The notes beneath the pieces were generated by a model. It did no database searches and had not been told where the DNA came from. It saw nothing but the letters and a program-made list of their open reading frames with translations. Both the position numbers and the translations under genes were made by a program. DNA of 64,000 nucleotides, from the NCBI RefSeq assembly GCF_950295315.1, contig NC_080162.1:72505229-72569228 (forward strand), given 5' to 3'. The stretch comes from Erinaceus europaeus. Its lineage: Eukaryota; Chordata; Mammalia; Eulipotyphla; Erinaceidae. Positions 32,756 through 44,324 of this stretch are shown here, piece after piece; position 1 is the first letter of the stretch; each line of letters opens with the position of its first letter.

Positions 32756-32984
32756 AAATGAAGAAAATATGTCTAGAGATGTCTGGGCCTGGATTAGATC
32801 AATCACTCTTTCTGGGTCCTCTGAGTTTTTGACAGCCTGGCCATTTGTCCTGCCATTGAAATAATTCTGCAGATTTTAAACAAAAGTCCACAACACATCA
32901 TCTCAGGAGTCTCCCCTCTTCCCTGACCCTGACATCTTTGTCTTCACAACGAAGGAAGCACATGTCCCAGAAGAGGCAAGGAGG

Positions 32985-33185
32985 CATCAGAGCACAGTGG
33001 CTAGAGCTGCCTGGCTCCATGTTTGACATGGAAAAAACCTGATACAGTCCTTTGCTTCTGAGGATCAGAGCATGGAGCTGATAGTACTTGCCTCATTTGG
33101 CTGTTGGGAGGATTAGATGAGATAATATCACTTAAACCTCTAAAGAACTACCAGGTACACAGGATATGCTCAGTAAAAGTTACTG
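32985..33185 (+). repeat. MIR
   Basis: 'cagagcacagtggctagagc', 'ctgttgggaggattagatg', 'gagataatatcacttaaac' and 'aggatatgctcagtaaaag' are in MIR order. Confidence 0.7.
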
Positions 33186-33538
33186 CCTTTTCCTGAGTCT
33201 TCACTACAGGGCCACAAACAAAAGTGTCTAGAGGGGTCAGACATATAATGGGGTCTTGATTTGTCATCCAATCTGACAATCTAAGTCCCTTTAATAACTG
33301 GGGGGGGGGGAATGGATATTTATACCATTTACCTTTAATGTTATAATTTATGTGGATGAGCTTAAACTTTATTACACTCATATTGCTATTTATTTTCTAC
33401 TCGTTCTATTTATTATTAGTTTATTTTTATTCTCATTTTATTTTGGACTGTGTTTTTGGTGAATTTATTTTTGAAATTTTTAAAGCTATTTTATTTACAA
33501 TAGTGTAAATGGCAGAAAATGCTTATCAATAAACTTAG

Positions 33539-33571
<33 letters not shown>

Positions 33572-34070
33572 GTGAAACACTGCCAGGGAAAATAAGACTA
33601 TATATATATTGAGTTCTGTAAATTCACTGTTGTCCCAATCATCATGTTTTGCTGATTTTTATTTGTTACTTTTCATTGATTTATATGCCCTTCCTCCCTC
33701 CATCCTACCACCATATTTAAAGCTTTTGCTTTAGAGTAGTTTCACATCCTTCTCCTCTCACACATGCACCACTTGTCCCATTAGCAACATCCTCACCAAA
33801 GTGGGACATTTGTTATAACGAATGAGCCTGCATTGGCACATCATTATCACCCCAGTTCATAGCCTATATTAGGATTCGCTCTTAATGTTGAACATTCTGT
33901 GGGCTTGGACATGTATAATGACATGGATCCGTGATTATAATAGCATATAGAGTATTTTCTCTGCTTTAAAGCTCTTCCGTGCTCTGCCTCTTTATCCTTC
34001 TTCCACCCCAACTCTCTGTCAGTCACTGATCCTTTTTCCTTCTTCCATAGTTTTGCCTTTACCAGGATTG

Positions 34071-34072
<2 letters not shown>

Positions 34073-34117
<45 letters not shown>

Positions 34118-34134
34118 TGTGTGTGTGTGTGTGT
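34073..34134. repeat. (GA)n(GT)n microsatellite
   Basis: About 21 GA units followed by about 10 GT units, inside the L1M sequence. A shorter (GA)n lies at 33539-33570. Confidence 0.95.
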
Positions 34135-34455
34135 GACTTTTCAGACTGCATTCTTTCACTGAGCAAAATGCACTTAGGGTTCTATTTTCCTTGGCTTTTT
34201 ATAGTATGATAGCTCGTATCTTTTTAGAACTAAATAATATTCCTTTGTTAGGAAGTTCTGCAGTTATTCATGTTCTTACCCACTGAGGGAAATCTTAGTG
34301 ACTTCCAAGTTTGGGCAATTATGAATAAAGCGGCTATAAAAATCCATGTGCACATAAGCTTTCAACTTATGGACATAAGTTCCAACTGTGTGGGTATATG
34401 TTTTCAACTCTTTTGGGTAAATACCAAAGAGCACAGTTACTGGAGTCTATGATGA

Positions 34456-34740
34456 GTGTTTAATTTTTTAAATATTTATTTATTTTCCCTTTTGTTGCCC
34501 TTGTTGTTTTTTATTGTTCATGTAGTTATTGTTATTGTTATTGATGTCATCTTTTATTAGATAAGACAGAGAGAAATGGAGAGAGGGGAGGAAGACAGAG
34601 AGGGGGAGAGAAAGATAGACACCTGCAGACCTGCTTCTCCGCTTGTGAAGAGACTCCCCTGCAGGTGGGGAGCCCAGGATCCTTATGCTGGTCCTTGTGT
34701 GTGCGCTTAACCCATTATGCTACCGCCCGACACCCTAGAG
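34456..34740 (-). repeat. SINE family A (antisense), long form with TSD
   Basis: 'cccttttgttgcccttgtt', 'attagataagacagagagaa', 'tgcaggtggggagccca', 'ctaccgcccgacaccc'. Flanks GTTTAATTTTTTAA and GTTTAATTTTTAAG are the TSD. Confidence 0.88.
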
Positions 34741-34826
34741 TTTAATTTTTAAGGAACTGTTGAAGTGGCTTCCAAAATGGCTGTATTATTTGTCATTTCC
34801 AAGAGCAACAAGTGAGAATTTTTACT

Positions 34827-35118
34827 TCTTTTTTTTTTTTGCCTCCAGGGTTATTGCTGGGGTTCAGTGCCAGCACTATGAATCCACTGCTCCTGGAGGC
34901 CATTTTTTACATTTTTTTTTATTTGACAGGACAGAGAGAAATTGAGAGAGCAGGGAAAGATAGAGAGGGAGGGAGAAAGACACCTGCAGACCTGCTTCAC
35001 TTCTTGTGAAGTGACCCTCCTGCAGGTGGGGAGCTGGGGGCGTCAGCCGAGATCCTAGTGCAGGTCCTTGTGCTTTGTACTATGTGCACTTAGTCAGGTA
35101 CGCTACTACCCAGTTCCC
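34827..35118 (-). repeat. SINE family A (antisense), long form
   Basis: 'gcctccagggttattgctgg', 'caggacagagagaaattgag', 'cctgcaggtggggagctgg', head 'cgctactacccagttccc'. It shares its target site with the next SINE. Confidence 0.9.
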
Positions 35119-35131
35119 AAATTTTCACTTC

Positions 35132-35346
35132 TTTTTTAAAAAATAAATCTTTTTCTTATCTTTATTTATTTGATAGAGGTGGCCAGAGATCAAAAGGAAA
35201 GGGGGGAGATGGGGGGGGGAAACAGTGAGATATCTGCAGCCCAGCTTCATTGCTTATGAAGCTTCCTCCCTACAGGTGGGGGCTTGAACCTGGGTCCTTG
35301 CACACTGTAACATGAGTACTCAACTGGGTGAGCCATCGCCCAGCTC
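35132..35346 (-). repeat. SINE family A (antisense), short form
   Basis: 'atttatttgatagaggtggc', 'ggcttgaacctgggtccttg', 'gagccatcgcccagctc'. Flanked by AAATTTTCACTTC before and GAATTTTTACTTC after, the same target as the preceding SINE. Confidence 0.9.
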
Positions 35347-35802
35347 TGAGAATTTTTACTTCTCATCCTTGTCAGCATGTGATGTCACTAGTATTCTGGA
35401 TTTTGATTGTTCTAATAGGTGTGTACTAGTATTTCAATGCTACTTTAATGTGCATTTCCCAAAGAACACTGAGGTGGAGCTTTGAGTCATTAGTTTATTT
35501 GCCATCTGTGTATCTCCTTTGGTGAAGTGTCTTCAAGGGCCTTTGGTGCATCTTTCTTTCAAGTTCCTACTGTGACTCTTTGCTTAGTTGTTTTTGTGGT
35601 TATTCTTAAGTTTATAATGTATATCTCTAACTTATGATGTTCTGTTTTCAAGTAATGTTATAGGACATTACATAGGAGAAACTTAACAGAGAACTCTCAT
35701 CTCTCTCCTGCTTTTGTGGCTACACCTGGTGTAGCTACATACATTACAAACCTCATAGCATTGGCATTCTGCTCATTTATTTTTCTCACTCTTTCCTCTT
35801 CA

Positions 35803-35804
<2 letters not shown>

Positions 35805-35843
<39 letters not shown>
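35805..35843. repeat. (GT)n microsatellite
   Basis: Nineteen uninterrupted GT units. Confidence 0.97.
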
Positions 35844-35847
<4 letters not shown>

Positions 35848-35869
35848 ATTTATTTACTTATTATTCTTA

Positions 35870-36238
35870 TTTTTTTCTTTTTGCCTCTAGGGTTATCTCT
35901 GGGGCTCTGTGCTAGCACTATGAATCCACTGCTCCTGTGGCCATCTTTTTGATTTTTTATTTTTACTAGGACAGAGAGAAAATACGTTTTTTATTGTTGT
36001 TGTAGTTGTTATTGTTGTTGTTGTTGATGTTGTCATTGTTAGATAGGACAGAGAGAAATAGAGAGAGGAGGGGAAGACAGAAGGGGGAGAGAACGACAGA
36101 CACCTGCAGACCTGCTTCACCACTTGTGAAGCGACTCCCCTGCAGGTGGGGAGCCGGGGTCTCGAATGGGGATCCTTTCACCAGTCCTTGCACTTTGTGC
36201 CACGTGCACTTAACCTGCTGCGCTACCACCTGACTCCC
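35870..36238 (-). repeat. Two nested or tandem SINE family A copies (antisense)
   Basis: A 3' domain with 'gcctctagggttatctctgg' reaches 'aggacagagagaaaa' at about 35982. A second tail ('ttattgttgttgtagttg') then leads into a complete body and head ('ctaccacctgactccc'). The repeated 'aggacagagagaaa' shows one SINE inserted into or beside another. Confidence 0.8.
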
Positions 36239-36268
36239 GATAATTTCTATTTCTTATAGTTTGCTAAT

Positions 36269-36562
36269 TTGGGGGGCTGGGCAGTAGCGCACGGGGTTAA
36301 GCTCACATAGTACAAAGTGCAAGGACCTGCGGAAGAATCGTGGTTTGAGTTTGAGTTCTCCACCTGCAGGGGATTCGCTTCACAAGCGGTGAGGAAGGTC
36401 TACAGGTATCTTTCTTTCCCCCTCTCTGTCTTCCCCTCCCCTCTCAATGTCTCTCTGTCCTATCCAAAAAAATAGAAAAGTGGCCACAGGAGCGGTGGAC
36501 TCATAGTGCAGGCACCAAGCCTCATGAATAACCTGAGAGGCAAAAAAAAAAAAAAAAAAAGA
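36269..36562 (+). repeat. SINE family A, complete, perfect TSD
   Basis: Head 'ggggggctgggcagtagcgc', body, 'aataacctgagaggcaaaaa' and poly-A. It is flanked by a perfect 11-bp TSD AGTTTGCTAAT (36258-36268 and 36563-36573). It lies 30 bp from the antisense copy, forming a large inverted repeat. Confidence 0.93.
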
Positions 36563-37229
36563 AGTTTGCTAATCTCTGTGGTTTGGATTTTTTAAATATC
36601 TTCTATATCATAGTTGTATATGTTCAATGTTTCCTCTAACTTCTTGAATATATGCAATTAGTTATAATCAGTTTGAATGTCTTTTCCCATGAATTCTCTC
36701 ATCAATGCCTTTTCTGGGTCAGATTGAATTTTCTTCACGTTAATGGGCTAAATTTCTCTGCATGCCTAGTAATCTTTTTTATTGTATACCTGACACTGTA
36801 CGCTTTACCTTCTTGGGTGCAAGATTTTTAGGGTATGCATGTCTATAGACATTTTTAAACTTCTTTGTGAAAGACAGTTAAGTTGCATGGAATCTGTTTA
36901 ATCTTTGCTTTTAAGCTTTAAAGGCAGAGCCACAGAAATATTTAATTTAGAGCTAATTCTTTCCCACCACTGAGGCAAAAACCTCCTGAGTGTTCTGCTT
37001 TTGCTTTATTAATTATGATTTTTTTTTCTTTCATTCTGGTCCTAGGAACAGAAACTATTCCTATCCCTGTGTGGGGTCCTATGTCTGTTCCCTTTAATCG
37101 GTCATTTAAAGCCATTCTTTGCTGACCTTGAGCCATTTCCACACATGCATGTTGTGATGGTCAATTTCAAGTCAAATTCATAGGTCTAAGGGATCACCCG
37201 ATGATCTGGTAATGCATTTTTAAAATTTG

Positions 37230-37425
37230 TTTTTATATTTTATTTATTTATTTATTGGAGGCAGAGAGAAATTGAGATGAGGGAAAGAGAGGAAGAGAGA
37301 TAGAAAGAGAGACACCTGCAGCACTGCTTCACTGCCCATGAATTCCCCCCCACACACCACACATACACGAGGTAGGGGCTGCGATCCTGAACTTAGATCC
37401 TCGAGCATTGTAACATTTTATTTAT
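37230..37425 (-). repeat. SINE family A (antisense), decayed
   Basis: 'tttattggaggcagagagaa', 'agacacctgcagcactgctt', 'ctgaacttagatcctcgag'. The head is lost. Confidence 0.7.
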
Positions 37426-37650
37426 TTTTTTAAACATTTTTTATTATCTTTATTTGTTTATTGGATAGAGACAGCCAGAAATTGAGAGGGAAGGGGGAGA
37501 TAAAGAGGAAGAGAGACAGAGAGACACCTGCAGCACGGCTTCACCACTGTTGAAGCTTTCCCCCTGCAGGTGGGGACCAGGGGCTCGAACCTGGGTCCTT
37601 CCACATGGTAACATGTGCACTCAACTAGCTGGGCCACCACCTGGCCCCCA
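37426..37650 (-). repeat. SINE family A (antisense), short form
   Basis: 'tgtttattggatagagacag', 'gggctcgaacctgggtcc', head 'gggccaccacctggcccc'. Inserted end to end with the preceding copy. Confidence 0.9.
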
Positions 37651-38559
37651 TTTCATTTATTTTTTAGTGCAGTGCCAGGGAATGAAGCCAAGGATCATAT
37701 AGGTGTGATGTCACCAGTAAGCAGTCTTCCTGGCGCCCTTTTTCTCACTCTTTATTCAAAGGGAGGGGGTGACACAACACCCACAGCACCACTCCACCAT
37801 TCATGGAGCTCCTCTTGTCGCTGTGTAGTCAGTAGTAAAGAGAGTCCATGGTGTGAAGTATTTACAGAGACACATAAAGGAATCTAAAATGGATACTCCT
37901 AATCAACCACTTTTACAAAGCAAGCATCTGGGTAGACTGTACTTTGAAGCATTTCTGGAAACTAAGGGATGTAGTGACCTTGCTTGTTCCCTCCTAGTAC
38001 TTCTGGGCAAAGTGGTAGAGGAAAAGGATGAGTGTGACTATCCAAACTCCCAGTTCAAGCACGACATAAATGATCTAAGATTTTCTGCACACACCCTGAG
38101 GAAGGACCTTCTCTCCTAGTGCCACAGAGCTGAATTGCCAAAAATCAGAGGCTCAATATCTTCTTGCATGGACTTAATGACAGCCAGGTTGAACTCTCAG
38201 CCTCACAGGGTGTCTGCTGTTGAAGTGAGCACATTGAATGGGAAATGGCAGCATCCTGTAACTTGGAAAGGAGAGTGTGGGGAAATTTTGATGAGACAGG
38301 GGACAATGAACCCTGAAATTCTGATGATCACATATTGCCAGTGGAAGCTGCCTCTGTATCCTCAGCTGAACTAGGTTTCTTACCACCAGTAGTGTAAGAC
38401 TTTCCACCTCCCTTTAAGGGCATTAACCCTGCCCTGACTGCAGAAATAAGAGTGATCTTCCCTGAGGCAGTCATCAGATAAAGCGGACTCTCTCCAGGAC
38501 CTTTTCCCAGCAGTCCTCTTCACTTCTAGACCTATAGCAAGAGTCAAATCCCATCAGGA

Positions 38560-39508
38560 CTTTAAATATGAGGTACAAGGTGAACTGCACTCCAAAAGGA
38601 TTTACGGTGTTCTAATTTATACAGACAGAAATCCTGAGAACTTGCATGGGAATGGATTCTAAGGGAGAGAGATAATGATAGAAGGAACATAAAGTTGGGC
38701 CAGGCCTAATTTATTGACTTGTGTTCACTAAGCAGAGATGTGCATTAAATGTTGTAGTTTGGGGAGTTAGAAAGGACACTGGTTGGTTGATTGGTTGAAG
38801 CACAGATCAGTTCAGTGTGAGTGAATTGAAAACAACTGTGAATGAATTGAAACAACCTTGGACTTAATGCAGAGGGAGGGATTCAGAGGCTTAGGGAAAA
38901 AGCAGATTTGTCCTTTAATACCTTCTCACCCACAATGGGAGGCTCTAAAAGACATACCTTTTCACCAGTACTTTGAGAAATAAATTCATGGGAAAAGTCC
39001 CAGCATCCTTGAAGAGTTCTGTGATAGCTTGTGTCTGTAGACCAGACCTTCTAGTGAGAACTGAAATCACTCAACTGGAAAGCCCCAAAACAATGGGAGT
39101 AATTGGATCCTGGAATTGGACAGAAGCCAAGTGATGGCTACAGTCACTGAAGGTAAGACAAGTGTGGTTACCATAATGGACAGGTGAACTGAAGCAGCAA
39201 TTAGAATAGTCTGACTCATGAAGACCTATGGCATGGATACTTAAACATGGTGTTACTAAGAATGAAATGGAAGCCAACTAAATCCTTAATCGATATAGCA
39301 AAGGAATTCTAAGTCAAGTGATGGGGGATCTGCCTTGAGTCATAAAAAGAGTCATGACCTTCAATTAATTCCATGACTTGATTTAATTCACAGACCCAGA
39401 ACTCCTTGCATGAATGGGAGGTAGGTGACCTTGAGGAAGAACCCTGGTACGCTATTGGGAATTTATATTGTAAATCTTTCTCCCTGCTTTCTTCAATGAA
39501 ACCTACAA
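38560..39508 (+). mobile_element. Ancient ERVL-like endogenous retrovirus, gag-side internal sequence
   Basis: The nucleotide pattern matches my memory of mammalian ERVL (class III) internal gag-region sequence. Landmarks are 'gcatgggaatggattctaag', 'tttggggagttagaaagg', 'gcatccttgaagagttctgt' and 'gtaattggatcctggaattg'. All frames are broken by many stops and indels, as expected for an insertion that predates placental radiation. The 5' limit is unclear: 37850-38560 may belong to it. The element continues as pol-side sequence at 41560. Confidence 0.6.
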
Positions 39509-39512
39509 CCAA

Positions 39513-39640
39513 GGGTCAGGCAGTGGCACATATGGTTTAACACACGTTACAATGAGCAAGAACCCCAACCCCGAACCCCACCAGTAGAAGGAAAGTTTAA
39601 CAAGCAATGAAGCAATGCTGTAGGTATCTCTCTTTCTTCC
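39513..39640 (+). repeat. SINE family A, decayed
   Basis: 'agggtcaggcagtggcaca', 'tggtttaacacacgttaca', 'ctgtaggtatctctctttc'; it runs into a CTTT-rich tract. Confidence 0.75.
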
Positions 39641-40321
39641 TTCCTTTCTTTCTTTCTTTTTGGTCATGTATTTTTATTAGTGATTTAAAAAATTATAAGA
39701 TAAAAGGTATAAACCTTTCTCACCACTAGAGTTCTGTGTCCCCATTCCCTCCACTGGAAACTGTAATAGTTTTCCCAAGATCACAGATATGGGTTGACTA
39801 TTATTTCTATAACTATCTATCGATATATATATTCCCTTTTTTCTATGGTCCTGCCTTTTCTTTCTTTTTAAGTCACACTTGCTACTGCTGCGTATCCTTC
39901 CTTCCTTCCCTTCCCCTCCCCATCCCCCCATCTCTCTCTGAGTTCTGATGGAATTGGAGTTCAGAGCCCTCTGGTCATCTTCCCTAACACTTAGCCCTCT
40001 GGGAATATAGACCGAAATTCTTTATAGGGTACAGAAAGTGGAAGTTCTGGCTTCTGTTACTGCTTTTCCGCGGGACATGGGCATTGGCAAGTCGATTGAT
40101 AACCCTAGCCTGTTTCTATCTTTCCTTAGTAGGGCAGAGCTCTGGAGAGGTGAGGTTTTAGGACATATTGGTGAGGTCATCTTTCCAGAGAGTTCAGGAT
40201 GAAATCATAGTAGCATTTGCAACTTTGTGGATGAAAGGCAGTAAGATATAAAACAGGACAAAATGTTTAATAAACAGGAACCAAAAAGTAGGAATTGAAC
40301 CGATAAGAATGGGGATTTTAG

Positions 40322-40595
40322 GGTGCAGGGTGGTAGCTCATCAGGTTAAGTGCACATAAGACAAAGTGTAAGGACCAATGCAAGGATCCCAGTTCAAGCC
40401 CCTGGCTCCCCACCTGCAGAAGGGTCACTTCACAAGCAGTAAAGCCTGTCTGCAGGTATCTATTCTTTCTCTCCTCTTCTCTGTCTTCCTCTCCTCTCTC
40501 AATTTCTCTCTGTCCTATCCAACAACAACAATGGGGGGAAAAAAGATGGCCTCCAGGAGCAGTGGATTCATAGTGCTGGCAAAAAAAAAAATAGA
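40322..40595 (+). repeat. SINE family A, sense
   Basis: 'gggtgcagggtggtagctca', 'cagttcaagcccctggct', 'gatggcctccaggagcagtg', poly-A. The TSD is about GGGATTTTAGG. Confidence 0.9.
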
Positions 40596-40644
40596 ATAGG
40601 GATTTTAGGTTTTAGGGTAAAAAGAAGCAAGGAAGTCTATTTTA

Positions 40645-40901
40645 ATTTGTTTTTTTCCCCCTTTGTTGCCTTTTTTTTTTTGTTGTAGTTGATGTCATTG
40701 TTGGATAGGTCAGAGAGAAATGTAGAAAGGAGGGGAAGACAGAGAGGGGGAGAGAAAGGTAGACACCTGCAGACCTGCTTAACCACTTGCTAAGTGATCC
40801 CCTGCAGGTGAGGAGCCAGGGGCTTGAACTGGGATCCTTACGCTGGTCCTTGCGCTTGGTGCCATATGCACTTAACCCGCTGTGCTACCACCCGACTGCC
40901 A
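40645..40901 (-). repeat. SINE family A, antisense, perfect TSD
   Basis: 'ttgatgtcattgttggatag' through 'tgtgctaccacccgactgcc'. The 14-bp TSD GGAAGTCTATTTTA is at 40631-40644 and 40902-40915. It forms an inverted pair with 40322-40595. Confidence 0.93.
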
Positions 40902-41459
40902 GGAAGTCTATTTTAGTTATGGTCCTAAGGGCCATGACTTTGGTAATTTTTGCTGAAGCCAGATAGCTAACATGGAGGTGGTCTAAAAATATTGCCTGGC
41001 AAGATGGTGTCAGAGTTGATAATAAGACTAGAAAGATGGATCAAGGGGAGATAGTAACTCCCAAACTTTAAGAAAATATTTAGATAGAGTTAACTATTTA
41101 CCACGTTGATCTGATATGAAGTTCATACCTATTCATATTTAGCAAGGAGCCTTATAGCCTCCAAATCCCTGTTAGTCTGTTTCACAGCCCATGGCCACAG
41201 CTGGGAACATTCTAGGCTGTACTCATTTCAGGACCAGTCTTCCTCAAATGGCAGAGTAGGCTGACCCACCTTCCCTTTGGAGTGTGGGGCACTCACTGCC
41301 TTTAGTAGTTCATAGTGAGGTCCTGAAGGAGCCCACAGAGAGCTTTTAATGACATTCTTGGTGGGAGTAACCAGTGATAGTGAAGAGAGAGGATCTATTA
41401 GAGGTCTAGGCCTATTGTATTTATGGGGGGAATCCAAGGATTCCCTTACCAGGGACCCA

Positions 41460-41565
41460 GGTGATAAGGGATGTCTCTCTTTCTCCCTATCTCCCCCTTC
41501 CCTCTCAATTTCTCTCTCTTTATCCAACAAATAATAAATATGCTTTTTTTTTTTTTTAAAAAAAG
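41460..41565 (+). repeat. SINE family A, 3' tail only
   Basis: 'atgtctctctttctccctat', 'ccctctcaatttctctctct', 'atccaacaaataataaata' then T/A homopolymers; the head is missing. Confidence 0.65.
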
Positions 41566-42645
41566 AAAGCTACAACCTTTCACCAGATTAAATGTCTATT
41601 AGGATTAAGGAAACTGACCTTTCAGAGATGACTAGACATTGACTATGAGCTGACATTAAGTGTGGGACGACCAAAACATCACTTTGATGCACCAGACAGA
41701 AGAGGTGCTTAGGAAGGCCAAGGTGATCAATGAAATTTTAGTTCAAATTCATTTCACAGTAGGAACCTAAGTCCATCGTGTGTCTATTTACTCAGTCCTG
41801 GAATGTATACTTGGAATAGGCATGCTTAGAGGCTGGTAGAAATACCCCATTATTGGTTTTTTGGCCTATGGAATGAAAGCCATCATGGTGGGAAAGGCCA
41901 AATGGAAGCCATCTGAAATCCCCTACTTTGGAAAACAGTACATCGAAAACAATACCACATCCTTAAAGAGACTGTAGAGATTGATGCTGACATTAAGATG
42001 ACTACTAATATGGCAGAAAATAAAAAATACACTTTTTCTCTGTCCACAAGACCTATTAGGAGCTGTTTGCTTTCCCTTGGTAGGGCCAGCAATATACTTT
42101 CATTCTCCCACCTCAGGGCTGCACTAACTTTCAAGGCAGATGACATAATTCACTATGTAGGGATCTTGATTGCCTTTCCTGTCGACAAGACACCACACTA
42201 GTCTATTGCAATGACGGCATGCTGACTGGATTTAAGAGAGTAGAATATAGCAACTACGCTAGACTTACTGGTAAGACATTTGTGTTTCAGAGGGTGGGAA
42301 GTCAATCTGACAAATACTTAAGGATCTTCTACATGAGTGATAATTCCAGGGTGGTATGAAGCATCTGAAGAGAAAGGAAAGCTATTGCATCTGTCTCTCC
42401 TAACACCAAGAAACTGGCACAATGCCTGGCAGACCTCTGGGTTTTAGAGGCAATATAATTCTCTGCTTGGGCATATTCACCTCATTTACTGAGGGAGTTG
42501 AAAAACTTCTAGCTATCAGTGGGGCCTGGGACAAGAAAAGGCTCTTCAACCAGTCCAGGCTATGGTACAAGATGTTTTTCCTCTTGAACCCCAGTCCAGC
42601 AGATCCTGTTATAGAAACAAGGAAACTATTAGTGTTGTGAGAGTT
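41566..42645 (+). mobile_element. Ancient ERVL-like endogenous retrovirus, pol-side internal sequence
   Basis: The pattern matches ERVL pol-region nucleotides: 'cagtcctggaatgtatactt', 'gggaaaggccaaatggaagc', 'gaatatagcaactacgctag', 'cagagggtgggaagtcaatc' and 'gaaaaggctcttcaaccagt'. Much of the central RT segment appears deleted between about 42000 and 42180. All frames are closed. It is the downstream half of the element at 38560-39508. Confidence 0.65.
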
Positions 42646-42865
42646 TCTGTCTTACTTTCTTACAAGCGCACATGCAGTGTGTGTGTAATATGTTTTCTCC
42701 CATCTCTTATCTATAAGTTGTACTGACTTTGTATCAATATTTACATTTTGTCATTTTTACCTAGTATATCAGGAGAGGAATAAACATCTCTGCAGGACTT
42801 TATTTCCTCTCCTGGGGGAGAAATTAGTATGTTAGTACTATAGATCAGCAGAGTAATTTTATCAT

Positions 42866-42969
42866 GTGTGTGTGTGTGTGGGGGGGAGTTTGGCATTTTA
42901 TGGTTTTTGGTGATTAGGTGAAGTTTAAAGAGATAACGTGCGTGTGCCAATCTGTCTCTCTCTCTCTCA

Positions 42970-43002
<33 letters not shown>

Positions 43003-43080
43003 GTGTATATATATGTGTGTGTATCATAATGTACATGTGTATATATATTATACACACATATATACAGATATAGATATACT
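42866..43080. repeat. Compound GT, CT, TA microsatellite region
   Basis: Short (GT)n at 42866-42880, (CT)n at 42954-42986, (TA)n at 42987-43002, then alternating purine-pyrimidine TATGTG sequence to about 43075. Confidence 0.85.
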
Positions 43081-43479
43081 TTTTATTATGTTTTATTGGC
43101 AAACCTTGGTTAACATAGATATGCTTGCCCAGTGTTCAGAGGATGTGTGGGGTCCTCTGCAGATTTCCAGAGCTTGCTCATCCTCTCTCACACTTTGTCT
43201 ATTTTTGCCCCCCACCCCACCCCTGCACCCCACCTCCTCTCTTTCTGTACAGCTCCTTCCTTGGTGACCCTCCCACCTGGGAACCTTGGCCATGGCCATC
43301 TTGACTTCCCAGCTGCATCTCTTCACCTCAGGGGGACCACTGGGCTCCAACCAGGTTCCCACCTAACCAGGCCTCCTCCTGCACTATGGCCTAAAAATTC
43401 TTTCCATAGGAAGTAGAGATAATTGTAGGTCTCCCCTCTTTTACTTTCTCTCAAGAATCACTTTAAAATGTGTTTTTAA

Positions 43480-43528
43480 TTATTATTATTGCAGATAGTG
43501 ACAGTAAGAATGAGAGAGACAGAGAGAG

Positions 43529-43573
<45 letters not shown>

Positions 43574-43680
43574 TACAATACTGAAGTTTCTTTTACTGCA
43601 GTGGAGACCAGGCTTAAACCAGGGTCCTGCACATGGCAAAGCAACACACTATCAAAGTGAGCGATTTCACCCAAGGATCA
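43480..43680 (-). repeat. SINE-derived repeat with (GA)n core
   Basis: 'ttaattattattattgcaga', then about 28 GA units (43515-43571), then 'aaaccagggtcctgcacatg', a reverse B-box area. Confidence 0.6.
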
Positions 43681-43889
43681 CTTTTTGTTGTCCAACAGCC
43701 GCTGTCTTGAAAACTGCCATTTTCAAACTGTCTCTAAGATTTTTGTGAGAACTACGTTGGTTTTTGTTGTGAGGGTGAAGGCTCAGAAATTGGTTGGTGG
43801 GTACAGTGTAGGATTATATTCTGTAATCTTATAATTTTGTACACCACTATTAGTCACAAATTTTAAAAATGTTAGAGAAAAAGAGAACT

Positions 43890-44100
43890 GGGGCCAAGGC
43901 GGTGGCTCACCTAGTCAAGTGCGCATTCTATTATGTGCAAGGACCTGCACCAAGACCCTGGTCTGAGCCCCTGCTCCCCGCTTGCAGTGCCGGACCCTTC
44001 ACAGGCGGTGTCCGTCTTTCTTTCTCCCTCTGTGTCCTTCTCCCCTCTCAATCTTTTCTCTGTCCTATTGAATAAAATGGGAAATAAACAAATAAAAACA
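43890..44100 (+). repeat. SINE family A
   Basis: 'ggggccaaggcggtggctca', 'ctggtctgagcccctgctcc', 'ctctgtcctattgaataaaa'. Confidence 0.88.
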
Positions 44101-44149
44101 GAACTGTTGTTTCATAGTCTTTTTTCTTTTTGTTTACTGGATTTATTTA

Positions 44150-44312
44150 TTTTCTAATTTTATTTTATTTACTATAAGGGAAAGAGTTTTACATGAGACA
44201 AAGAGAAGGAGAGAGAAGCCAGAATATTATCCAGAGCACATGCAGCACTGGGGGGGGCATACCTTCATGGGTGCTCAGCTAGTGCTCTATCAGTTAAGCT
44301 GTTTCCCTCGCC
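44150..44312 (-). repeat. SINE family B-related (antisense), decayed
   Basis: An AT-rich reverse tail, 'gagaagccagaatattatcc', 'agtgctctatcagttaagct'. An 8-G run occurs inside. Confidence 0.5.
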
Positions 44313-44324
44313 TTGGTTACTGGC

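Larger units (their letters stand above)
33720..35605 (-). mobile_element. L1M-type LINE (3'UTR into ORF2 end), antisense, broken by three SINEs
   Basis: The reversed L1M 3' landmarks run continuously through 33720-34455 ('ccattagcaacatcctcac', 'ttataacgaatgagcctgc', 'acttccaagtttgggcaat', 'gggtaaataccaaagagc'). They resume at 34741-34826 ('ttccaaaatggctgtatta') and again at 35347-35605 ('ctcatccttgtcagcatgt', 'tgattgttctaataggtgt'). One old insertion was later split by SINEs at 34456-34740, 34827-35118 and 35132-35346. Confidence 0.85.
39660..41240. repeat. Unassigned interspersed repeat X, copy 2 (split by two SINEs)
   Basis: The same ordered landmarks as 3415-4115 recur here: 'gtacagaaagtggaagttct', 'tgaaatcatagtagcattt' and, after the SINEs, 'aagggccatgactttgg'. 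Copy 2 sits between the gag-side and pol-side parts of the ERVL, so it inserted after the ERVL. Confidence 0.6.
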
